From Polytrichum commune (Eukaryota; Streptophyta; Polytrichopsida; Polytrichales; Polytrichaceae): a DNA stretch of 64,000 nt. The notes below the pieces were generated by a model. It ran no database searches. It was given only the letters and a program-made list of their open reading frames with translations, and was not told the DNA's origin. Position numbers and translations under genes: made by a program. Positions within the stretch are counted from its first letter, which is position 1; every line of letters begins with the position of its first letter. Shown here piece by piece: positions 34,056 through 46,359 of the stretch. The stretch lies in contig OX485807.1 in assembly GCA_950295325.1 (NCBI GenBank), positions 26,075,666 to 26,139,665 on the forward strand, given 5' to 3'.

Positions 34056-34230
34056 CTTGAAGCGCTTGCTTGCTACCGCGTAATTCTTGAGCTCACTTGA
34101 ATTCACCTCCAACTCACCTGTGCGTCTATCAAGCGATGCAGAAGCCTCGATAGCGAGAGAGGTGAATTAGGGTTTGGAGCTCCCCTGCCAAGTCTTCTTT
34201 GTCTTCCTGTTGCCTTTCTGCTCTAAACTT

Positions 34231-34375
34231 ACGGCCACTTCACACACGAGCCAAGGGCCGTGACCACGTAATGGTGAGGGCCCTTGACTCTCATCCAAAG
34301 GCCGTACCATGGGTGTTGGGATAGCCATTTTGTGTAGTCACGGGCCCTCAAGCATAGTGTGTAGTGTGAAGTGAG
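34231..34375 (-). mobile_element. Short derivative of the PIF/Harbinger-like family
   Basis: This is the reverse complement of the right 150 bp of the element at 50128-50717: 'cggccacttcacacac', 'tggtgaggg.ccttgactct', 'acggcc', 'ccatgggtgttggga.agcc', 'gggccctcaagcatagtgtg'. Located within 180 bp upstream of the SDH7-like start codon, so it forms part of that promoter region. Confidence 0.65.
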
Positions 34376-35575
34376 AATGGACCATATTGAGGGACCATTG
34401 TATATTTTATTGGTGGAAAAAAGGGGGCAGCCCTACCCCCACTCATTATATATCTTCATTCTTTTCTTCTTTTGCTTTCATTTTGAGTTTTACATTGGTG
34501 AGGAAGGAAAGAACAGCATGATGAATCATCTTGAGAGAAGAGGGAGGATTCTTGTTGCATTGGCTTTACATTCGTGTTTGCACATGATTGTGTAACATGT
34601 GCTCCATACGCAAGCCTTGTCACTCGATGAGCAATGGGAAAATGCCTTGATTTCTAGCATTTGCTTTGAGAGTATGAACATGAGCAATCGTAGTGTGTAG
34701 ACATTTGAGAGAAATATAGGGTTCACCAATAGATCATTATTGGATGTTTTCACAAAATAAATGTTTAAGCAAAGAACTCATGTATCTCATAATACATTCA
34801 AGTTTCTTTGTGCGAGGTTAGGTCCGTATTTGCAAAGGAAACATATACGCATGAGAGAGGCAATTTCAATTGAGAGTAAAGTTGCAATATCATCATAAAG
34901 GCTTGGAACTGGAAATACATTGTGCATTATTAGAAGACGTATATGGGGTGGCCGAATAGTAATGGTATCTAAAATTAGCCAAAATTTGTCAGCCAATCGG
35001 GACTAGCCATGTATGTGATGTGATTCAGAAATGTTAGTTTTAACAACTCATTCTTCAAGTGGAGTCTAGTTAGTTGCAAGTGACTCGTTGATTTGGAGTG
35101 GTCTCTTAAATAAGCCAAAGTTTGGCGTTGGTCATACCACCAACCAAATTAGCCATATGTGCAAGATAATAATATGGTAGAGCACTTTTGTGACTACCTG
35201 CTTGTTTAAACAATTACACACAACACCTCATTGGAGTTTTTAGCAAGCCTTGACTCCACAATACTTTGAGGTGGGCAGGATGACCTCAAAGCTAGGCCTC
35301 AGAAAGAAGACACATCGGATATTCCCCTATTTGGGATTGGGTATGAGCCCAGGAATGTTGTGGCACTATGTTTTGTGTTTTGCTTTCACTTGTGTCACAT
35401 TGTGTTGGAGATCATTTTCGGTACCAATAAAAAGGAAACAACAAAATTGTAAAAAACAACTTGACTATATATGACTTTGGCTTAACATTGCTCAATGTGA
35501 CATGTTATTCACCTTTTACTAGGGAAAATTTGGGCAAAGAAACAAGAATACTTTGGACAAGGTTTCAAATGAAGG

Positions 35576-35615
35576 TTTCCCTTTAAGGTTGAATGAATTC
35601 AACCTTAAAGGGAAA
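35576..35615. repeat. Perfect 18-bp inverted repeat (hairpin)
   Basis: TTTCCCTTTAAGGTTGAA, a 4-base loop TGAA, then its exact reverse complement. It lies in AT-rich intergenic DNA with no transposon ends in view. Confidence 0.9.
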
Positions 35616-36386
35616 AACTTGGGGGTTGGTATTAATTTGTCTTCTTAAAATGCATGATGTTAGTGCCCTCTTTTTTTAAAGGGAAAGAAAAAGCCAATCT
35701 TATCCTAAGCAATGTAATGGGTGTTGACAAGTTGACCCTAACATTAATTCTTGAGAAAGAGGATTCAACAGTTTTGCATTTGGGTTCAAGACCCGAACAT
35801 AGTCACAATCTTATCTTGTGTGTTCTACTTCTAGTTGTGTCACATTCTATAGGATACCCATTTTAGTATATTATTGTTTATAACCACATCAAATATGGTA
35901 ACTAATGTGGGAATACCTAAAGTATGGTCTACCATGCAAGGCAACTTTAGGGTGTTGTCCACGCTATTGCACATTGTCAAGAGAAACTAGTGTGCAACAT
36001 AAACCAATAAATAATGCAATTTAAGATTATGTCGACACATTCAGTTCAAATATAAACATATGTATCGCACAACATTTTAAAAAATAGAATTTTTTGTGGT
36101 CCACAATCCTAACCTTATTGCTAAATGTTGTGGGTTAAAATCTCATTAAAAAATATTGTACACCCACACTATTATCCCCCAAGAATTTGAGTGTTAAAAC
36201 AACTCAATAGTGTAGCCCACATTAGTTACCACGATTCAATGTATGGATCACCAACACATGTCAAATACTAATTATTAGATCCATCTCCTAATCTAAGCAC
36301 AAGCCAAAACCAAGAAAAGAACAAACCAAGATATAGATGCAAACAAAAAGTAGTGGTAAAAATGAATGAATAAAAAACCAATGCAC

Positions 36387-36458
36387 CCCCCCCCCCCAAA
36401 AAAAAGAATAAAAATAATAATATATATATATACACATACACACACACACACACACACG
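36387..36458. repeat. Compound microsatellite
   Basis: A run of C, then A, then AATAA/TA repeats, then (CA)n. Confidence 0.9.
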
Positions 36459-37118
36459 AGTAAGTTAAATGATGGATAAAATAGGTGCAATTGTTTCCCT
36501 TTGGAAAATTGATGTATGGCCAAGTGCTCCACTAACGCCCACCTTATTAGTCCACACTAAATTAGTGGAGCTGGGAATGTGGTCGGAGAGAGAAGCAGAA
36601 AGAAGCTTGCGGGTGCTCTCACTTTCCGCCATGCAGGCGGCAAGGGTGGCACGGACACGCAGATGCATTCACGAACAAAAGTAACAACAAGTATCTGCAT
36701 TGCTGCAGATTCATTCACTGATTTCTTACTTATCAATAGATATTTGGGAATGAATCTTTACACAGAGCGGAGAGATGATACGGTAAGCCTCGGACTGAAA
36801 GATTTTAGGATCCCAGGAAAGGAAAACACTTCATCATAGACTCGGTGGAGGAAAGATTGACAGCTCGGAGGGCAGGAGAATAGGAAGATTCCAAAAGATT
36901 ACACACAAGGAGATTGCAAAAGCTTTTGAAGGTGGCCGAGCTCAGGAATTGGAGGTCTCAATTTCCAGCTACTGGGTTGCTGTGGGAGTTTTTTTCATCC
37001 CTCCGCACCGTAAGGAATTGATTCTGAGTTGGGTTGGTTATAGAATTTCAGAAAGGTGGCCGCTGTTAGGAACTCGGCATTGTGGAGGTTCTGGTTGAAT
37101 CTTCACTTCCTCCAGGTG

Positions 37119-40100
37119 ATGCATCTCTTCACTTCCTTACCGAATTTGTCCGCTGTCAAGAGTTTTGGGTTTTACATTTTGTGGTGGTCACAAGATGTAG
37201 TTACAAAATTGATGACTCTGGCCATGGGGATGGTGCCCAAGTATAAGGTAAGCAAGAGTGATGTACATTGTTTGCATAGTTACGTGTCCTATTTGTTGGG
37301 TTATGTAGAAGGATCGAGTCATCTGTGATCCCCTTGTGAATAAACCTAAAAGCTAAGGAGAATTGAGTAATTCAAGACTCTGGAGACAAGAGAAGGATTC
37401 TTGAATCTGCGTAGAAAGGAGAATTTGCAGATTACAGGTCAACTCTGTAAGTCAAGATTCATTACAAGATCCTGCAGGCAAGAAATCTTTGAATCTGCGT
37501 AGGAAGGAGAATTTGCAGATTACATTGCAAAATATGCAGTCTGAATTTGCAGATTACACCTGAAGTTTGTGATCCAAGATTCATGACAACATTCTGAAAG
37601 CAAGGAATCTTTAAAACTGCATCGAAAGGAGAATTTGCAGATTTCATTGCAATTTTTGCACTCTTAATTTGCAGATTACACCTAAAGCGTGTGGTTCAAG
37701 ATTTTCAGTACATTCTCTTTTGTGCATAGCAATAATGTCCGGAGGGCCATAAGTAGTGCGTTTTGTGGCCCATGCTGGATTATGAATCTTGCAGTTTATA
37801 ATTCAGCAGGGACGCGGGGACAGAATGAATCGATTGTATGTCCTTCCTTCATTAAACTAGTAGTTGAAGCACACGTGACGCAAGTTGGTGACAGTGGGTA
37901 ACATTCTTGAGTAGTTTATGTAGTTTCGAACGCAAATGGAATCAATATTAGGTAATGTGGATAACCTAAGATTGATTCCATCGGCCTTCAATCGAAGCAA
38001 CAATGAGGTGTCAACTAATAAGAGCTTGTCACTTCACTATGCTCAACATTCATGCATGCAACCAAGGATTCGGTGCCTACTACAACCCGTGGCAAGGCGA
38101 AACGAGTCCATTACCAGGAATAGTGGTCAGGCCATGGCAAGGTCATCAATTATGGTTGATAATGTGGCTCCTTGTATCCAATTAGGAATAGACACGTCAC
38201 ACAATCACTTGGCCTAACCACTACACATTTCAAAGTGCCACATAGGAAGGAGAATGTAATGAGTCTTGAAATACAAATTTTTGCAGACAAGGAGTTTTGA
38301 GGCCTAGTGCAACTCCTTGAAGGATTTTGCAGGCACTTTGAAATGGTGCTCTGAAAATTGGAAAATAGGAAGAAGTTGGGGTTGTATATATGAAGATGCC
38401 CCAGTGGGGCAACCCAAGACAGGTCTTGGAAGAGCTACATGGAGTGCGGCTACCAAACAGTCAAGCTCTTGTTGATCAGACATTTCAGTTACGTCCAGAG
38501 AAAGGCGGCCTCTTCTTGACGTAAGAAATTTTGGCCATACCTAATACACAATTTGTGATATTTTAGTGTCACTTTCTATTTGAGTTACGCAATTTTTTAT
38601 AAACTTCTGCTTAGAATGTAATTTATCGCCATGAAAAGTCTTGAGTGTACTATAAAGTCCAAACTTTGTACATGTTTGTACTTTGTTTGTAGAATATATG
38701 AAATTTATAATAAAAATTTATGGCATGTGTAATTTAGAATAGTAAATGGCACTACATACCATAAACAAGGGTAGTACTACTCTTGTTTTTTGATTCCATG
38801 ATCGTTTCAATGCCTCCAATGTACAGGACTATCGCATTTTGAAGTCTGTGGTTTAATATGATTGCAGTGGTAACGAGATCAAAGAAAGCCAAATTCTTGA
38901 GTTGCAGGGTCCTTGGCGACATTTGAGAAGAATATGGGAGCAGAGGCCAGTATGGATGCGGATCATCTACTCTGGAGATGAAGGTTAGTGTGGTATATCA
39001 TCTGGGAAGATCAGATTAGGCGTAAATAATTATTTTGGCTTTAAAAAGGGTGCCACATGTCATTATGTGAATGGGTGGAACATTTTAAGAAGATGACAGG
39101 GAAATTGAAGTTTGGCAGAGACATGCCCAGTCAGACTTGGACGTATGGTACCATTAAATTCTGAACAGGTGAACTACACTTTAATCACAAGGACCTTGAG
39201 AGCTTTCTTGGACAAGGGACTCCCAATTCTACCACACTGATTTATGGTGAATATTATGGGCCCTAATATTGAGCTTTTTTTCACACTACAAACAGTGGGG
39301 CTAATATTGTTGATGCACACTACTTATTAACCCATAATATTTAACATCAGAGGTCCATTTTGTAGGTTACATAATTTCTAGCGGATTGAAAGTAGTTTGC
39401 ACTTGAAAGACTTCCAACCTAGGGGAAGGAGGTGGGTATATCAGGGGGGCATAAAAAGTGTAACTAGGGTTTTCATGTGTGATGGTGTATGCTGTGGGCC
39501 ACACTATAGGCATGCCCATGAGAAGGCGCACTATACATCTACCCATATTATTTACCATGATTAGTGCAACTTTCAAAGAAGGACCACTTTCTCCTGTTAT
39601 AATCCTCTTGCTTGTGAAACAGGAGATCATACTGTCCTGGAGACTGTGGCCAACGTTGCAACGTCTCTACCATTTGTTATCATTGGACTCCAAGTTCCAC
39701 GGTATCACCTAAATTAATAGACTTTGTAAAAAAATATTCTTTGATTTCAAAAGTCTATTCAAAAGTTGCCTTATTTATTGTGGACGTCGTTTTGAACAGT
39801 GAGTGTTCAACAAGTTGATGGTGTAGTGCAAAGTCAAGTTTACCTGAAACCAGTTGTTTAGCTATCTATGCCATGATAAGGTTGGGAGAAATAATAATAT
39901 ACATGTATATATTTATGCATTGTAAAGTGGTTGGTTGATTGTAGAAACAAATTGTCAAACACATTGTATGCCAATTCTCTGATTGGAGTTGGCTTAGCTT
40001 CAACATTGTATCACACTTCCCGTGGGGAGGTCCGGAAGGGTACAAGATGGGGTGATTATGCTATGATTGCAACCTCAACTATGGTAAGTTCTCCTCCATG

Positions 40101-41847
40101 GTTCCTTTGGCACTGCATTTTCCTTCTCCTTATGTGGATTAATACTGCACACTTAGAAAGTTTGTGCCCTATTGAGGGCCACTTTACACTGAAGCTTGAG
40201 GGCCTGTGACTGTTGAAAGCTAAAATCTTTAATTGGAGAAAGGCCAAGACTGTCCCACTTCACTTTTACACTAGAGGTTGCAGGCGTAAGGGACCAAGGA
40301 AGTGTGAATGGATGAAAAACATGCATGGAGTCTTACATGGCATGCAATGGATACCGTTTCATGGTCTACCAGATTTTGTGTCAAGCCTAACACAAATCCA
40401 GGAGACTTTTGACACTTCAAAACCTCACCACCTTGATTTATTTTAACTAACTGTGTAGAAGGACTCACATGAGTAGGATGGAAATCAAATACATTCCGTT
40501 GAGAGCTTAGTTGTGTATGTCTGTACACTACACTTGAATGCCCGCGAGCACACAAAGTATAATTTCAATTTTCCATGGCACAGCCTTCGGACAAGTTCCA
40601 AGGGCCCTTGCAATTTCATGGTCATGGACCTTGCTTTAGTGTAAAGTAAAGTGGCCCTGATACTTGGTTTTATGAAAGGTACTGCAACATGTGGAGTTTG
40701 GAAACTGGGCGTGACACTTTTTTGTAGGACTTTGATGGCAATAAATAATAACTTCTCCTAGTGTCTAATTTTGTATGTTAGTTGCTGATAGAAAATCACT
40801 ATATGCTGGGGCAGTGCATGTCAGTAGCTGTGCAGAAGAACAAGAGTCCATCAAGGGGCTTGATGCTTGCATCCATATGCATGTTGCCGTTTCAACCTAT
40901 GCTTGTTACTGCTATTCACGCTGGGCTTGTTGAGGTACAGTCTCTCTTGCTGGTTCTGCATGACACACAACCATTAAGGTCTGTGGCCCTATTGTGGGCA
41001 CTTCCAACTCCAAATATATTTTTGGCTGTCAGACCCAGAAGATTGTCATTTCAAGTTTCAGAATTGGAGTTGAGGTGCAAAAGTTATAAGAGGTCAAAAG
41101 GAAGATCCTCTTTCTCTTTAAGTGATGAAACAGACCCTCCCAAATTGTGGTTAGTTGTTGAACGTAGAATGGTGTCTATTATTTGAGCACATTATCCAAT
41201 TCCATTATAATGACTGTATTTTTGGTGTTTGTTCTTAACGACAAGCCTTGGCATATACCACTCAAATATGGGTGTTCAATTAAGAAGAGTGACAACATGA
41301 GGGCCCCATTCTCTATACCAATTCCTTATTGAAGCTGAAGTGATTTTGACCTTCACGCGAGGGTATGACTTTTAGTGAAACGAGTCATCTCTGAAGTTTA
41401 CTTCTGAGGTATTCAAAGAACAAGCTCAGAGGAGAAATTAAAATAGTGGTGTGAAGCTTGGACACATGTTCAGCAAATGTTGGTGGTGTAAGGAGTTTGT
41501 TATAGTTAATTTATGCTGGTTATTTCTCGAGGCTCTGCTAAGCATGTGAATAGCAGTACATAAAATCTAGTGGGTCTTGCCTCTGTTTACTGCATGCTCA
41601 AATTCATTCCTTCTCAAGGGACCTAATTCCTGTGCCCTGATGATGTATGCACCAGGCTACATTTGCAAGGAAGGTTTTTAACGACCCAAAGTTGCGGGGG
41701 GTTCTCACTTTGCACACAGCATCAACTTTGGTTGGAGGTGCTCTCTTTGTGGCTGATGACATTTACCCTGACAAACCATATCTCCATGCTGGATGGCATC
41801 TCGCAGCAGCTATGGGTGTGATGACCATCAATTCACTCATTGAGTGA
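37119..41847 (+). CDS. Polytopic membrane protein with CREST-type hydrolase motifs
   Basis: Seven exons: 37119-37247, 38423-38520, 38868-38983, 39623-39701, 39945-40083, 40815-40934 and 41656-41847; all GT-AG, phases agree, 290 aa. It resembles a plant family of uncharacterised membrane proteins (PWR..RR.WE.RP.WMR, VAN..TSLPF..IGLQVPR, NTLYANSLIGVGLAST.YH). Several hydrophobic segments follow residue ~120. Residues placed as in the CREST superfamily (alkaline ceramidases, PAQR, Per1) are present: E and N in 'LETVANVATSLPF', Ser-x3-His in 'ASTLYHTS', Asp in 'RWGDYAMI', and His-x3-His in 'LHAGWHLAAA' near the C-terminus. The first exon and start are the weakest part: the ATG at 37119 gives a hydrophobic N-terminus; a later in-frame Met (MTLAMG, 37212) is possible. 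Exons 2-7 are firm. Intron 1 has a tandem repeat and intron 5 a TIR element. Confidence 0.72.
37395..37705. repeat. Tandem repeat in intron 1 of the CREST-like gene
   Basis: 'aaggagaatttgcagatt' recurs at 37416, 37504 and 37626, with 'gaatctgcgta', 'caagattcat.aca' and 'ttgcagattacacct' around it. Units are about 88-122 bp and imperfect. Confidence 0.7.
40176..40657. mobile_element. PIF/Harbinger-like MITE in intron 5 of the CREST-like gene
   Basis: 482 bp. Inverted ends GGGCCACTTTACACT, flanked by TGA on both sides (40173-40175, 40658-40660). Its interior aligns with 50150-50400 ('aaaggccaagactgtccca', 'catggagtc.tacatggc', 'catggtctacc'), so it is a sibling of the 50128-50717 element. It lies wholly within intron 5. 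Confidence 0.75.
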
Positions 41848-42398
41848 AGATACATTTCCATTTTTCCAATATTGGTCACACAAACCCAACATACATGTTA
41901 GGAGTCTGTAAGAAAAGTTCAAAGTCCTAGATCTAGTGCAGAAGAAAGCCCCTTGCGGGGTAGAGCAGAAGTTATCAAAGTGTTATCATGTACAAGTTCC
42001 CTATTTACCAAAGAAATTGGCTGGGACCTGATGCAAATTAATGAAACTTTCGTATAGCTAATTCAGTATAGCAGGATTTTATGAAAGCGTCACCTTAAGT
42101 TCTTCATTGTTTATTCCGCTTCAAAGTTTATGGGAGACAAAAACATTTTGCAGCTCTGACATTGCTCTGTAGTAACAAGTTATATGGGAGACAGATGACT
42201 GGTACAACTCATTCTGAGCTCAGGTCCAAACCTGGATGGGTACTTAGACTGCTCAGATAATTTCAGTGGTCTTAAAGTTCTGGCTGAGAATATACAAGCT
42301 GGCAACAACACCCACCTGACTCAAAATTAAAAGAAATATACATAGTATGTCAAGTGGATTGAAAATTTTACATACTGTACAGATTTACAAATAAGAAA
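41848..42398. other. Convergent 3' region between the CREST-like gene and RP1
   Basis: 551 bp between two facing stop codons; presumably both 3' UTRs. No other feature seen. Confidence 0.5.
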
Positions 42399-45300
42399 TT
42401 AGTAGCGACGAGATATTCGTGGCATGTGGTACTTGCTACGCCGTTCATGGAAGATACGGAGAATCACAGCTGCTGTCTCTTCGATGGCCTTCCCTGTAAC
42501 CTCTGCAAATTAACTTGCCACTGTGAGTTCAGAAACGCTTACAACAAAACCTTCTGAGAGAATGAAGGAGAATTCTTAATTTCTAGAAGCTCAAGACTAA
42601 GTGCAAGTAGACTACTTGTTTGATATCTACAAAAGGACATACCTACAATCAATAATGGTTCCTCATTCTGAAGGATGACAAAGTTGTATGGCACAATCAC
42701 GATTGCATGATCATAACCTTAGCTGCTGGTCAACATCAACTGTAGATATATGGCTTATCATTGAGCAAAAGGAGTGATGCAGCACTCAGATGTCAAACAG
42801 TCAAGTTTCATAGGAAGCATAAACTTAAAGTTGATTTCACATGACAATTTATGGTTGCTTACCAATAACTGGCCACCTTGGATTCTGAAGAAACAGTTGC
42901 CTGCTATATTCGAGCTCCTTGCGAATATGATCCATATCTGAGTATGAACTCCTTGAGTTTGCTTCCATTCCCAAGGTTCGCGATCGAGCAAGCCGTATGG
43001 ACTTCAAGTAGTTTGGGTTGATAGTCAATCCAAACACTTTCTCTTGGTCCACTTCAAAAAGCTCCTTTGGTGGGTCAATCCCCAACACAAGTGGCACATT
43101 TGCTACCTGCATTTATCATGAGTACCATACATGAAAACCCATTTCAGCGCAAACAACTTCTTAACTTCCAGCAAATGAGAGGAGGTCCAACATCAAGAGC
43201 TGATTGCCTAATTCTGACCTGGTACAGGAACAGAAAAGTGAAGGCTCTAGTAGTACCTTATAGCCTTTTTGAGCCATGTAGGTGGAGAGCGGGGTCTTGC
43301 TGGTGCGAGAAACACCTGTCAACACAATGTCTGCTTGGATTATATTTTTTGGCAATGCACCATCATCCTGTCTGATGGTGAACTCCACAGCCTCAATGCG
43401 TTTAAAATATTGCTTAGTGAGTGTGCTCTTGCTGCCAGGTGCTCCCCTGGGGATCCCGGAAGGTGATACTCCCAAGTGCAATTGCAGTGCGTCCGTAATT
43501 GGCCCTAGTACGTTGATGTGAGGCACGTGCAGCATCTGCATAAATATCAAAATGTAAATCAATAAACAATGTACGTCACTTGGTCACTCATAAAATCAAA
43601 CCAATCAAATTTGCAACTGGAAGATAAGGATGAAGGATCTGAAAAAGGAGAAATTCAACAGGCTGCTACTCAACCTCTTGCCCAACAGTTGTGGACTTCG
43701 AAACTCTATCATCATATAACAAGTTGTCCAAGTTTACAATGATACACGAACTTACTTGTGTGGAGTACAATTTGCCATGAAATACCCAGATTGAGATCAC
43801 TATGCTCTGACTGTCACTTGGAAACTAAACCATTCACAACCAAAACTTTCACAATCGTTGAACAAGTTCATGGATGTTTAGTGTGACATCCACAAACTCT
43901 GCCATACCAACTGGAAATCTTTCAGAAATATCCTGTACTTTTATTCTTTGTCTCAAACCAGATGATGGTATAATATCATGATGGTATAACTGTGTCTAAT
44001 CCACCTCTGCTTGAAACATCCCATAAATAATACAGAATATGACTCCACCAAAATTTAGACTGCAATGTGAGGAGAGTCTAACCTCACATGCATCCTTTGC
44101 AGCTTCTGCCATAATAGGGTCGGCAAGAGTATAGAAGACAATTGATCCTTCTTGTGCAGCATTTCTAATAATCTCCATCAACCTATCAACCTCATTGACC
44201 TGCATACAACATAAGTTTCCATTCAAAATTAGTCATCCCATCACTTGCAAAACTTGCTCCTGACAAACATCCCAATCTGCAGTCCAATGGCAGAAAGACA
44301 GACTTCCTTGGGTATAACTAGCATTGAAATCTCGTTTTGACAAATGACAATAATGTCCTCGAGCAAAAAAAGGTCACATCATAGTTTACAATGGAGGTTC
44401 CTGAATTGGTCAGCCTAGATTCAGATCTCATATCAGACAAAGCAATGTTTGTCATCAAATGCTAAACACTGAACAGCAAAAGAGCACTCTGTCATTGCTT
44501 TCACTTTTCGAGGTTTCATGGATTTTTCTGATTGGGGTCATTAGTTAGGGAGCCCTATATATATTTAAATATTGAATTGCAGGAACCAATGACGGCTAGG
44601 GGCAATGAGTATGGTCTGGTAGCTAGGGAAAAGGCTAGGAGAATTGGGGTAGGAACTATTAGGCCATGTGCGCATTCCTTGGACATTCATGACCATTAAA
44701 ACTAAATTAAAGGATGCATTGGACAATCAAGGCCATCCATGCAGTATATCTTGTGCCCACTAATAGTTGCATGTCTTTCAATTATCTTTGAATGTTTTAT
44801 CGCTCCTGTACCTCTGCTTTTTCCTTGTAACACATAGTCATAATCTTGGAAGTTGCTAGAGCTCACTTGGACATAATGTATATGAGGGCCAAGAAAGACC
44901 CGAAGAATAAGAGAGAGAGGAGGGAATTACAAGGAAGGAAGACGAGAGGAAGGAAGGAAATATGGGAGGGTAGACTTCACTTGCTTTGGTTAGACTATAT
45001 GTAGTCCGTTGATGTGGCACCTTTGTAGAATTTCCTGGCTCTAAAAAATCATGGGATATTGTTACGGGGTGACACTATTGGAGGCAAAGGTGAGTAGAGG
45101 TGACTCCAAACCGCAGTTGACATTGAGATGTGCGTTTTTGTGTTCCATGCTGTCTAACCATTTGCCACTCTGAAGGAATTTCAAAATGGAATTCATTATT
45201 TGTCTCAGAATTCGTGATGCACAGCTGATGAGACAACGGCACCTGAGAGAAATGATGAATGTCGAAAGAGCACCGTCGGTCCACCAAAAATTTCTCAAAC

Positions 45301-46129
45301 TGCTCATAAACCTTAAATGATAACTTTGCCAATGCTTTCCCTTTCAGAGGTTTCATGCACTGTATCAGCAGACCAAATACCGCAGTGTAGATTGAGATGT
45401 AGGTTTTGTGTTCCATGGTGTCTAACCTTTGCCATTATGAAGAAATTACATATGGAATCCCTTGCCATCCAATGTAAGGTATTACGGAAAGCAAAAAATG
45501 CACAGCTGATGACACAATGGCACCTGAGAGAAAAGATGAGTGTGAACAGAGCACTGTCGGTCCACCAAAGAATGCTCAAACTTCCCCTAAACCTTAAATG
45601 AGCACTCTGTCATGGCTTCCCCTTTTCGATATTTCATGCAGTGTATCAACATATTGAATACCGCAGTGTAGATTGGGAGGTAGGTTTTGTGTTCCGTGCT
45701 GTCTAACCATTTGCCATCCTGAAGAAATGACAAAATGGTATCCAATGCTACACAATGTAAGCTAAATGAGACAATGGCTTCACCTGAGAGAAAAGATGGG
45801 TGTCGACAGAGCACCGTTGGTCCACCAAACAATGTTCAAACTGCCCCAGAGCTGCTTGCAGGGCGTGATCGGCGGTCCACCCAGTCCCATCCGAAATCAA
45901 GTACACTGCCTTTGCTCGCATTTCGTCCTCGTCATCGTCGCTGTCCATGTCAATGTCCAAATCACCAGCCGGAGCTTCCTTCTCCGCCTCTGAGTCGTCC
46001 GTTTCCACTTTCCTCTCTCCCCGCCTCCCTGACCTAACCCTCCGAGCTCTCGCCCATCTCGTTAGCTGAGCACTTCCTTTAACACGCACCCCTTTCCCGC
46101 CCTTCCCACTCCTTTCATCTCCATCACCC

Positions 46130-46161
<32 letters not shown>

Positions 46162-46359
46162 GGATGATGCAGTTTCGGCCGGCTCCGCAACGGCCGCTCG
46201 CAATTGAGCAATCTTCCTCCTCTGAGTATGACCAGAAGTGGACAAGTGGAGTTGATAAGGTTTCGAATTTCCAGTTTTGCAATTCCATGAGCGGACTGGA
46301 CACAGGCTTCTCAAGTCAAGTGCCGGTGGCGCACAAGAAACCCGAGCTATGGAATTCAT
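42399..46359 (-). CDS. RP1: PPDK regulatory protein (bifunctional kinase/pyrophosphorylase), chloroplast
   Basis: Five exons, minus strand: 46359-45784, 44199-44083, 43535-43257, 43106-42863 and 42502-42399; GT-AG, phases agree, 439 aa. RP1 phosphorylates pyruvate,orthophosphate dikinase on a Thr using ADP and removes the phosphate with Pi, switching PPDK off in the dark and on in light. Residues 1-60 look like a plastid transit peptide; a run of 13 Ser, a basic stretch and an acidic stretch ([14 protein letters not shown]) follow. The conserved core starts at '[14 protein letters not shown]', continues '[13 protein letters not shown]', '[12 protein letters not shown]', '[10 protein letters not shown]', '[13 protein letters not shown]', '[10 protein letters not shown]', the P-loop-like 'GVSRTSKT' (residues 305-312), 'VFGLTINP', '[14 protein letters not shown]', '[15 protein letters not shown]' and ends 'PRISRRY'. 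Full domain, no lesions. Intron 1 holds two duplicate copies of the exon 1 end. Confidence 0.92.
45070..45605 (-). repeat. Duplicate exon copies in RP1 intron 1
   Basis: Two tandem copies (units about 260-280 bp) of the last 63 bases of RP1 exon 1 plus adjoining intron. Copy 2 is 45586-45524: 21 codons, no stop, AG directly before and GT directly after, phase 0 at both ends, reading [21 protein letters not shown] split here as [11 protein letters not shown] / [10 protein letters not shown]. Copy 3 is 45305-45243, also 63 nt without stops and with a GT donor, but the base pair before it is AT instead of AG. The native segment is 45846-45784. Confidence 0.8.
46128..46162. repeat. Trinucleotide run coding for poly-Ser in RP1
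   Basis: (GAT)n on the plus strand, TCA-type Ser codons in the gene; encodes the Ser run in the linker before the kinase domain, where length changes should be tolerated. Confidence 0.9.

Larger units (their letters stand above)
34380..37118. other. Intergenic region, no gene recognised
   Basis: Contains a perfect 18-bp hairpin (35576-35615), a diverged copy of the 'gtggtccacaat.ctaacct' repeat (36090-36130) otherwise clustered at 48.9-53.2 kb, and a mixed poly-C/poly-A, TA and CA microsatellite block (36387-36458). Confidence 0.5.

Noticed and set aside
36469-36839. Plus-strand ORFs before the CREST-like gene
   Set aside because: No family resemblance and no phase-compatible splice to the supported exons; probably 5' flanking DNA.
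41957-41972. tRNA-like start 'gcggggtagagcag'
   Set aside because: Only the first part of a tRNA-fMet-like sequence matches; no anticodon stem, T arm or acceptor pairing follows. It sits in the 3' UTR of the CREST-like gene.
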